Part shown: piece by piece, positions 26,301 to 38,300 of the stretch
Layout of the letters: every line of letters starts with the position of its first letter
Position numbering within the stretch: position 1 is the first letter of the stretch
NCBI GenBank assembly: GCA_039619475.1
Contig: CM077116.1
Span: 17,109,443 to 17,173,442, forward strand
Length of the DNA stretch: 64,000 nucleotides
Direction of reading: 5' to 3'
DNA from: Icerya purchasi
Lineage: Eukaryota > Arthropoda > Insecta > Hemiptera > Monophlebidae
Notes under the pieces: model-generated
Told to the model about the DNA's origin: nothing
What the model saw: the letters and a program-made list of their open reading frames with translations, nothing else
Databases searched by the model: none
Made by a program: the position numbers and the translations under genes

Positions 26301-29300
26301 AGGAGGACAACCAAAAAAAAAAAAAACAGAGCACAGGAGACGACGCAAGAAGAACCAAAAAGTACGAGTACTCCAAAAAAAAAAAAGATGTAACGTTGGA
26401 TAATTTTTTCTCGAAGTTAAATTGCTTCCAGTATTTTTAGTGTTGCACTTTTTTTTTATTCTAAATTCGATTTAAACATTATAATAATTTTTCACTCAAC
26501 TTAGAAACTTCTGTTGTGATTTTTCCTTTTTCTACCTATTTCATTTTGTGTAGAATTTTTTCTCAAAATTTATTATTATTTTTTATTAAATATAAAACTG
26601 TCTCAGTTTCAGTAGCACTTCTTAAAACATATTTTCTTTTTCCTGTAAACTCAAATTTTATCTCAAAATTTATTGTTCTTATTGAAAATTTAAAAAAAAA
26701 TTTCAATTTCGGTAGCATTTTTTAAAAGTTTTTTTTTTTTTTTTTAAGCTCATTACCATCAAAGATTCAAAATACCTTTTAATAAATTTATTTTATTGGT
26801 AGGGGAATCGAAAACAACGTATTGTCATGGTTTTCAACTTTCTTTGGTAATTGATAGAAAAGAAATAATAATTGCAGTGAATTTTCTTTGTTTTTTCTTT
26901 AAACTAGAGATTTTCTCAAAATTTAATTTTTCACTACTGAAAATTCAAATGCCTACAAAATCGTGAATTTTAGAGATAGACAGTTCGGATTGGTCTCATT
27001 TTGATCAGGAAGGTCTTTAGTTTTCAAAACGCGGATCCGACTTGTGGTACTTTTTGTCGCGCCAGGTCACATATGTTTCTTGTATCTTATTAAAAAACTG
27101 ATCTTTTTGTTTTCCCTATATATTTTTTTTTGTAAGTATTACTAGTTAATTTGTATACTCCAGGATTTGATATTTATCATTATTTGTATTTGTCATATTG
27201 GTGGTGTATTGCTTGTTTTATAAGATATTTTAATATTAATTTTATTAAAAAATGTTATTGTTTTGTGTACGGAGGGATGTATGTATGTGAATTTTAACCA
27301 AATATTTTTTTAAATGTAGGTGAATACATCCTGTTTGTTAAAATGGTATAATAAAATAAACTTTAATAACAAACAATATAGAACAATAAATTAGATAAAT
27401 ACCTATTTAGAAACGTTTTCGGGCATAACCCATCATCAGCTAACACTAACTTAAAGGAAACTTAAAACATACTGAAGTGAATATAGGGAATGTGTATATA
27501 TAGTAGATGTAAAGAGGAATAAACATGGCAGGTATAACTATAGATTTTTATACCTGCCATGTTTATTCCTCTTTACATCTACTATATATACACATGTATT
27601 CCCTATATTCACTTCAGTATGTTTTAAGTTTCCTTTAAGTTAGTCTTAGCTGATGATGGGTTGTGCCCGAAAACGTTTCTAAATAGGTATTTATCTAATT
27701 TATTGTTCTATATTGTTTGTTATTAAAGTTTATTTCATTATAAATATTTTTTTGTTTTTTATTGTTATATTTTAATTATTAGAAGCGAAGTATTTTAATC
27801 AATTTATTTTATTATAATTATATATCTGTAATAATTACTGTGTATTTGAATATATTTGTGAATTATTAACTATTATTGTTTTTATTGACTTTTCTTATAA
27901 CTTCGTATTGCCGCGTAATGAGATTAACTTTAACAAACATGGACAATGCATGTACTGATATCAGTTGCATTGCATTGTTTGTCTTCAATATAGTACATAT
28001 ACGCTTTCTTGTATTTTCATTTCAGTTTGGAAAATAATTAAATCTGTGAATACATATCGGGGTTACCTACAGTTCTTGAAATTTGTAATTTCGTTTGCAT
28101 TGTGTAAATTAAGAACCGTTTATCACAGAGTTGTTTTGAAGATGTTTTTTTTTTTTTTTCGCCTTTTACCTTTTTCACCAGATTTCTATAAACGTTTTCT
28201 GCGTTGTTTTTGAGATTTCAAGTTTTCTAATCGCTTATTTGATATTCCTTCATAAAAATACATCTTGTTTCTTATGTAACACTAACCTCCTTTGCTTAAA
28301 CTTAAATTTTAACCAAACAAAATTGTGCTTTATTTTTTTATCCGCTCTTTGGTGCATCTTTCATTGGTTAAAAGATGATCTGCAATACAATTTAATCGTT
28401 TATCAAAACCCGAGATGTTTTGTTGTTAGATTTTGTCAAACAATATTTTTGGAGCTGTTTTACACCAGTGAGAAAGGATTATAATAATATTAAATGCAAA
28501 TAAAATGACAATCTAATAATTTCATTATAATCAACAGTATCTCTATCTGTGGCTATTTTGTACATATTTCATTAGTAGAAACCTTTAATTTCGAGATTTA
28601 CTAAAAGTATGACACAGAAGTACACAGAGAAATATATCAAACTCTTGTTAGTTTTGAAAAAAAAAAAAAGGTATATTAAAATCAAAAAAATAATACCAAT
28701 TTTTAAATTTTTGCATTACTACTAAAATTTTAAATTGTAAAAATAGATTAAATAAAAAAAATTTGTTATTTTTCATAATTACTCCATAAAAGTTTTATTT
28801 CAAATCGAAGATGTTAATGTATTCGCGAAAAGTGTAAATTAAAAATATAGGCTCATTAATAAATTAATTTTATACAACTTCAGACGTGACATAAATCAAG
28901 TAACGCTAGTGATAATGATGAAATATAATGGCCGAAGTGCATAAGTGTTTACACTTCAGTAAGTGATGTTTTTCACCTTTAGCGAAATTTAAAAATTCAC
29001 TTTTAGCCTACTTAAATCAGCTAAATACCGCATTGTCGTCGTATCTATATTTTCAATTAGCATTAAATCTTATCATAAAGCATTCAATAGAGCTCCCATT
29101 TGTTAATCTTCCGGTAAAAAAAAAATAATGTCGGAGAAATCACATTAAGACTAATAAAATTATTTTTACAAATGTACACGTTTCTTTTTTTTATACATAT
29201 CTATCCGTAATAGCTTGTGAAATAAATGGTTTAGTAGTCTTGTAAATCAACATGCAGTGAGTTATTTCTCGGGATAATTTTAGATGAAGATATTTATGAT

Positions 29301-32300
29301 GTGGATATCAAAAAAAAGTGCGAACGGCGTTGATCTTTTGTTACTCAAAATATACTTACAAATGGTATGTTTTAGAGGTTTGTTGTTGGTACCGATAATA
29401 TCCGGAAAAATTGTATAGTTGACAGAAACATTAAAATATAACGCAACGCTAAATCTTAGAACTATAAAATATGTAGTTAAGTTTCAGTTTTAGTGGAACG
29501 CAGGAGAAGAGAGATAAGTGACTTTTTTTTAAACCTAATCTCATCTTTATTAAAACGGTTTATGAATGTGATCGAAAATACGAGTAAAACTATGAACATA
29601 CTTCATAGCAGATTTAGCATTTCAGAAATGTGTAGAAATTATGGTTTATCATGTTTAATTACTGGATTATAAAGAACAAAGTACATATTTATATGGCATT
29701 GAAGAAACTATTAATTATTTATTTGTAAAAAATAGGTGATTTTTTTTTTTTAAATTATTCCAACTACTTCGAATTATTTATTTGTATGGTCGCATTTTAA
29801 TAACTTTTGATATTACATTAGGAAAATTTACAATTACGGAACAAGCTGGAAATAATGAAATCTTTGATTATCATCTCAGATTTATTTACCGAACGATCTC
29901 AATTTTCATGGCTGTTTTCTAATTGTTTATCACTGAACAGTAAACACCCGATTGAAGATGATATTATGCATCAGTATATTACTTTAGCGATTTGTAAATC
30001 TGCCGCTGTTAATATTCCGAATGTAAGTAAAATCTATTTCTTTTTCTTATGTTTCGGAAAAGTAATTCGGAAAAGTAATTCGGAAAAGAAGTTTGCGAGA
30101 GAACAGTCTAAGCACCTACTTATTTCACTTGTATCGTAAATACAATAGGGTTCGACTTCAAAATTTTCTGGTTGTTTTAGACTCGTTATATATTACGGTT
30201 GGAGTTTAAATGAAACATAAAAAGAATATTTCATCTATTTAAAGTTTTCACTAAGCTCATCATGGTACGTACCTTGGATAATCTCTAACAGATTTATCGT
30301 AGACATATTATCACAACACGCAAATCTCTGTATATTCGTGAATTCCAAATTAATTTTTATATTTTAAGATTTCAAAGGAAATTACACAGTTTTTTCAGTG
30401 TTCTTAATTTCCTACTTTTTTAGGTTTTTTTTCTTTTTTTTGAAGAATAAATACTTTGGTGCATTTGTTTTTTTTCCCTTCTTCTTCTATTATTACATAC
30501 ATTGTAAAACAGCGTTGTTATCCGAAATTTTATTCTATTTTATTTTACTTATTTATTTACTCGTATTAATATATTTGTTTGTGACTTGAATTATTGCTCA
30601 AGTATCGCACTAACACAATTCTCATAGATTAAAATAATTTTTTAAAATTAAGGACTTTAATTACTTGTACAGACAGGTTTAGAAATTGTGTATTCGGAAG
30701 CGCGAAATAAACATTTTTTCAAGTTGCAATGAACTTTAATTTTTTTTTGTCATGGACGACAGTAAATAAAAATATGATGAGGAGAGCTATATTGAAGGAT
30801 TAATTTAGGAATAGATTCTATTTTGTAATTTTTAAAAAGAAGTATCACTGTTTTTAAGCCATTATTTGTGAGTGTAATTTATAAAAAATATTTAAATTGT
30901 ATAATTTATTTTTGTAGACTTGCGGAAGAAAAGTCAGCGCGAGTGTATTTTTTCGAATTTTGGTATATTGTTATTTTGTCGCAAAAATGAACTGTCAGAA
31001 TAAAAATACCTTTTCTCGATTAAAAACATGCGAGAGAAAAAATATAAAAAGACATAGGAACCAAACTTAAAATTCATAATCTTTATCTTTGTTATCTTTC
31101 TGCATTGAAATAAAATTATAAGGAGTTGTTAAATTTAATTGAATAGAAGTAGTAATCTTTTATCACTAAACGATCTCAAATTTTGCTTAATATAGAACAT
31201 GTTTGAAATCAATTTTACGTGAAGCACAATAATTATAAAAATTTACATTTTTTTATTCGCAGAGACTTTTAAATTTTTTTAAAAATTGTTTTATTTTTTT
31301 TTTATGATGTAATCATTTTTTCAATATATTTTATTAGCGCTTAGTGCTGCTATTTTATTGTAAAATGTAACAGTTTTAATCAATTTTAATTAACCAAGAA
31401 TATAACCGTAAGTATTTACATATTATTCGTATATATTTCTTGTACTAGGCGCTGTACAGTTCGTTTGTTAATTTATTTGTAATGAAAATTAACTGTTACA
31501 ATTTTAATGTAGGCGAGTGAAACTAAACAGAGTACGATCGAAATTTTAATATCGAGTTTGAACAGTAATTATTATCCGATGCAGATCGCTTCGTTGCATG
31601 GCCTTTTGTACCTTTTAGAAAGTATATTTAAAAAAGTACGTAAAATTTATTTTGCTTTATTATTGTTTAAACTTAATCTACTTGGTAAGGATTAATCTAT
31701 TTATACCAATCCCTATGTACAATGATTATAAAATCCGATTATCCGAACAAAGAAAATTGAAATAGCCAGCTGCTGTAATAAAAGTCAAATTATCGTATGA
31801 AAGAGAAATTTAAGATAATTTAAAAAGTTACAGCAATAAAAAAGCGTTCTTTCTCGGAAATGATTTGAATTATTATCTTAGATTAATTTATATCGGAAAA
31901 CTATGTTTTAAGAATGCTATATTTTTTTGTTTTGTTTGAGGTTTTGGTTATTATAAATTGGATCAAACTTACAGAGCGGTGATTGTATATTTTTAGCGTG
32001 CAAAATTATTATTTTAACTTTTTGAATTTCTTATTGTATATTCTTGACGGGTTTTTGCGTTTTTTCGTCTCCCAGAGTAGTCCATTACCTTGAAGTTATA
32101 GATTGTCTTAAAGAAAATTTTAATTACGTCTACGGAATTCTAAAAATGATACAATCATATATGAATAATATAGCATGAGGATTTAGGTTGTAATATATTG
32201 TCGTCGCGATAGCCTAGTTGCTAGAGCGCTTAATTTCCGTTACGGAGGTCCCGGGTTCGATCCCGGCTGTAGTCTTGTGTGTGTACACATTCGTACTGCA

Positions 32301-35300
32301 TATAAATGATTGCTTAGTACACAACCTATATATCTATACAGCTCAAAAATGTACGAATAGGTTGCCCACCAACCGCGAATGGTTGAGGAGATAATGATGA
32401 TGAGACGTGTACCTCTAATAGTATACAGGAGAGTATAAAAAAATTTAAATAAGTTCGTAATAAATTTAAAAACTAACTTAATTATAAACGAATAATAACA
32501 AATAACAAAAATAATACTTCATTAATTTATCATCGACATGTTTTGTAGTTAAAACTCCATAATCATATTTATAAGATGCCAACGATAGTAAATAAGTCGG
32601 TTTCTCTAAGGACTACTTTCAAAAAATTTTCAACAATATACCTACCTACAACAAGCGGGACAAAACATATTTCCATTTTTCAAAATGAGACATACTTTTA
32701 TTACGTTTTAATTATAGCTTCGAATTATATACAAGTATGAAAAAAAATACGGAATTTAAGCGCTTTTGGAACGTATACATTTGACTTTATACTATTGATT
32801 CAGCTTCAGTACATTTCTTTAGGATACATTTAGAGTTTTGTTTATTTTTTGTTTGTTTTTTTTCGTAGGTAAGGAAAATGGGTCTTTTTTTTAAATTTTC
32901 TCTGTTGCTGCTAAAATCTTTATCTTTTTTCATCCCTTTTTCGATTGATCTTTTAAAAATTCATTCCCGCGAATAATTAGTAATTTTTAAATTATTCCCG
33001 CTAATGAAGATTTAGCTTCTAGCAGAGGACTACGTATGTGAATGCGTGACGCATTTATACCCCGACTTCTTAAGATTATTTGATATTTTATTTTTAAACC
33101 AATCTCGTAGTGCTCAACATTAATTATAAAAAGAGGAAGGCCAATTGGCCAATTATTTTCTTTCGGTTGTCTTTATCTTGTTAAGATTTTTTCGATGTTT
33201 CGTTAGACCTGGAGCGACTTGAGTTTGTAACGAGACTACTAACCGAACGCTTTGTAGGATTACCGTTCTATTATATTTTAATTCGTTATTTTTATCTATT
33301 ATTTTAGTTACATCTGTCTTTAACATAATATGTATATGTAAATATTTTGATTGTTATTATATTTTTTTGTAAATTGTTAATAACTGCTATTTCGCATGTT
33401 GATATAATTAAATGACCATTAAATATTAAGAAATTTTTATAATTTATATAGAATGAACTCAGTACTTTGGAATCAAACTCGGAAGATTTCGAAGAACAAG
33501 TACTAATGATAGCTAGGAATTACGCGGCTGGAAATTTAGACGAAGAATTATTAGATCGGTCTGTATAATATTTTATTTTAATGACAATTTTTATTACATG
33601 CGATATAAATAAATCACCTCTTCTCTATACTATAAATGTAAAAAAGAAAAGAAAAAAAAAGTATATCGTCTCATTCGTTTTTATCGTTCTCTGAACGTTC
33701 TAAGGGAGCAACTTCATTACTTGATATTTTATCATATGAAAGAAGACACGAGCAGCAAAAAAAAAAGTACAGATCTTTACATTTTATATTCAAATAAAAC
33801 AATCGAATCTATTTTTAGATTGTAGCATACGGCGTAGGTTGTATTACTTGTATTGCACGTAAATTAGAAGATAGTGGCAATGTACATTTTCCATATTATA
33901 TTTTATATGATTTTAAATTATTTAAATAGCGTTTAATTTTTAGTATTGAAGAGTTTACCATTGGCAAGAATAAATACTTTGAAAAAGTCAAAAAAACAAA
34001 ACATGTTTTAAACTTCGTAAATATAAAATAAATTATTTAATACGCCGAATTATAACTCTGAGTGAGTTCATTTCAAAAATGTTGTAGCTTCGGTAAAATG
34101 TTATATTGAATTACTTCTTCTTTTTCTCTATGTGGTTAATATCTGTTGGATGTAGAGTCTGCTATCCCTAACGTGAGCAAAAACGGGGTAGAAGCTTTTA
34201 CCGTTTATATTTCTGTTTATTGCATCCATTCTTCATCGCTTCAGTCTCTCTTTTCAGGTCGTTATTCGGTATTTTCTAAAGTAAGATTTTCTTTCGTAAC
34301 TATATCAATTTCAGTACCGAATTTATAACCGAATTACCATCTGAGAAACGCATTTACGCATCGAACCACCTACTGATATTCTTATTTGGGATTTCGATCT
34401 AATTTTGTGATACAAATTATCCTTTTGGGCATCTTTGCCTCCATCTTGCTTGAAAAAATTGAACTATACAGATGTTTTGTAACAAAAATAACGATTTTAA
34501 ACATTTATTTATTTTGTTTAAAAGCGAGAAGGTTTTTTAGCGGAAATTCAAGTGTTTTTTATAATTCATGCGCTCTTATTTATTTCATGTACTTTACCAC
34601 CGTTAAATGTTCGAAATAATTATTTAATAAGTTATTATTTTAGGTGTAGTGAACATGCGGTATTATGCATTATATCGATATCTTTCTATCTGATCGAAAA
34701 TTTTGCGTGCGGTGAAAGCGCGGAACAGATTTTTGATAGTTTATGCGCGCTGACCAAAAAAACCTGTAAGATGAATTTATACTCGTTGCATGCGACGCTT
34801 ATACAGGTATTATGTGTGTTTTTCAAACTGTTTATAATGCGGTTATAATTTTTTTTTTTATTATTATATATTTTTTATTAAATGATAATTTTTAATTTAA
34901 AGATTCGAGCTTTTGATACAAAATTTTATTTGCACTTAACGAAATATTGTAATTTGTTTTAATCAGGGATTTTATAATCTAATAGTTTGCGGAAATATTA
35001 GTCTGATGAAACGCAATTTACTGCCCTTAATTGTTGAAGTATTTTCATATCCAGAATGTACAGTACAAGTAGCGTTAGTAAATTTGCAACTTTTATTGGC
35101 GCTTATGTACGCAGCAGGTAAAGTATTTATCGTATTTGTGTTTAATTAAAACTCGCCGTAAAGAGTAAACTAATGCTTGTAGCAAAATATTTTTACAAAA
35201 ATAGAAAGTTTTTAGATATCTGTGTAACTACAATTTGTTTAGTTCTCGTATATTTTCGTCCATTTTACCTTGGAATCCGTTTGACATTGTTCGTAAACAA

Positions 35301-38300
35301 ATATTAAAATTATATACAATACAAAAACAAAGCGAAATGATCAGTTACCGCTACTGACAGGGAAGTAAATCCCGCATTTTTAAAAATATCGAACGTATTG
35401 CGTGAAGAATTTTCTATCTTGTTTATATGACGTATCATCATCATCATCATCTGAGTCGTATCGCTCGATTTCGAGCATCGTGACTGCCTATTTGTACACT
35501 AGCAGTACAGAATAGACAGCGTTCATGGCAATTGCTATACGCAATGCGAGTGTACGCACGCAAGACCATACCCGGAACTGATTGCAGTCGCTTGTTATCG
35601 CACTACAAGTGCAGTCCCGCGTGTGTCTGCTGTGTGTACTGAACTAACGCGCATATGATGGTATGCATGTTTGCCACTTCCTTCCACGTGATTATTAGCG
35701 AGTATTTATTTATTTATTTAATGCTTATAATAAGTTCGTTGTCGTTCGGGATCGAACTCGTGACCTCCGTAACGGAAGTCAAGCGCTCTAGCAACTAGGC
35801 TATCACGACGACATATATGACGTATAGGAGCTATATAAAAAATTATTGATTTTTTCAGGTGTAGTTTTAGTTCAGCTATTTCACATTATTCCTGAAGAAA
35901 ATTTGTATTCCTCCTTGTAACATTTCAATTTAATATTGTAGAAATTAATAATTAAAATATCGCGTTCAGTATGCCGTGTTTTTTTTTTTTGAATTACCGT
36001 AGTTCATCGGACCATTTCCCAGAAAACTGGTGTTTTTCAACTACGATAATTGATTTTATTAATTTTGAATTCAATAATCAAATATAATTGACGCCGTCTT
36101 ATTATGTTCAACGATTAATATGATTAGCCTCTCGTTGCTTTTAAATTAAAGAGAACAGGTTTAAATTTAACTGTTTTTATCGTCGGCTATTTTAGTATCT
36201 GTTATTTATTTATTTTTTTTAGAAAACATGTGTATGATTCAACAAAATTATAAATTTATAATTGAGTAAGACAAAAAATTTGTCATTGAATTACGATGTT
36301 CTTAGCTAATACAGAATTATTAAATGCGTTACGTTCATATTATGTTGCGGAATGGCAAACATCTCTATTTAGACGAATGAATTCGTTGTCTTTTGTGTAA
36401 CCATCAGTTAGTCTCCTTATGACCTTATTATTTTTCTTTGAGTTATTTGGTGCATATTTTTTTATTCTTGCGTTGTTTTCGAACATTAAAAAGGTGAGTG
36501 TAATCGAAAGTGAATCGGTTTATTTTTTGTGTTTAGCAGAGGCGGAAGGTAAAAAATTGCAAGAAAAAGCCGGTCAAAAAACCAGTGTAAAAACGTTAGA
36601 ATAAGCTATAAAGTAATTATAAACAACACATCTGGTTTCGGTACACTGTTACAATGATCGAATAAGTTTGAAATCGGCCATGCAATTTATACTTTTTTTT
36701 TTTTTTTGATATATCGTATTTGTTCTAATTGTATTCAATTGAATAATTTATATTAAATTCGTTCTTATTCATTTTCATTAAAATATCGAACCAAGACATT
36801 ACGTACGGTTTATGTAGAAATCTATCAACTTTGAAAAAATTACTTCTTGTCTGAAACAACGTCCTTAACGGTAGAATTAAATCTCATGTTAAAAACAGAT
36901 TTTCTTGGAATTATTCTGCATTTCCGGTAAATGAGATAGTATAACGAAAAGACTTCGGGTTGAATAAAAATGGCTCTGAGAGGAATGAGTTTTCACTTTT
37001 TTTTACACTTTTACTTTTTTTTTTTATGAAATGAAATGCTAATGAATGGTTACGACCAGCGAATAAGAACATCAAATATTTAAATTTACATTTAAATAAA
37101 AACGTTTCGAGAAATTTGAAAAAAAAAAACGATGCTTTAAGCTACTTATTGGGCTATATGCAACCGGTGACTACGAGGGGTATTAGATTAGGTGTAGGAG
37201 TATAAGGTTTTTCAAAAAGAGAAAGTGGTTGTCAAGGTGAGTAGAGTCTTGCGGAAAATTAAGAGAGGATCTTTTAAGTTGAAGTGAAGGACACGATAAT
37301 AAGATGTGCGATATGTTAAGAAAGTCATTTTGACAGAAGGGACAGGTGGGAATATCACGACGTTGGATTAAGTGAGAATGAGAGGGCTGTATGGAAGATT
37401 CTAAGTCGGGTAAGAATGATGTTCTTCTTTTGGGATCGGGATGGACTGAAAGCAGGGACTAAGGCATTAGGTTTAATCGTTAAGAGTTGATTAGATAGTT
37501 GAGATGACCAAGATTGTTGCCAGGAATGGGAAATCAGGTACTATCCAAAGAAGTAGACAGAGAGATAATTTCAGGAAGGTAGGAAGCGTCTCTGGTTGTT
37601 TGATCAATGATTTCATTACTAGAGATTCCTACATGACTAGGGATCCATATGAAATTGATTAGCACATTAGCAAGTCTGGGGGAGTTGAGTAGAAGGAAAA
37701 TACGTTGTAAAATAGGATGGGAAGAATGTGGATTCTATAATGCTAGGAAACTACTGAGTGAGTCAGAATTGAAGAGATATCTGGAGTGAGGATCAGAGGA
37801 AGTTAAAAATTCGAGGCATTTTAGAATGGCGAAAAGTTCAGCAGTAAATATAGAACACAGTGTTGGGAAGATGAAATTTTAGTATGGAGTTGAGGACTGA
37901 GAAAGCACATCCTACATGATCATCACCGATTTTGAACCGTCAGTGAAACAACAGATAAGATTAGGATATTTTGAAATTTCAAAGGAGTAATTTTGGTGAA
38001 TGATGTGGGGAGGGCAGATGGTTTTGGAAGAATTTAGTAAATTGAAATTTATATCTACAGGGGATAGAAGCCATGGAGGGGAATTAGTAAAGAGTGGCAT
38101 CATTAGAGGAGTCAGGAGAATCTGAGAGAATTGAGGAAATAAAGATTCAAGATTGGTTTTGAGATGGTTCGTGTATTTGAGGAGGTTTTGTGAAACAGGG
38201 GGATTGTTTTGGAATAGGATACTGAAAAGTGGAAGATTAGGAATGCACAGAGTAGAGGTAAGTAAGTTGGACGATAAGACTAGTCTTCTATAGGGAAGAG

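Noticed and set aside
32209..32274. Possible tRNA gene (box A and box B present)
   Set aside because: It is followed by a SINE body and tail, recurs in inverted form at 35747-35812, and has no paired acceptor stem.
33559..33564. Alternative w16 donor GTATAA at 33563
   Set aside because: Joining it to w17 reads a stop immediately; the GTCTGT donor keeps frame.
34146..34619. Two open frames considered as extra htt exons
   Set aside because: No homology to huntingtin, phases do not fit w16-w17, and the composition is intronic.
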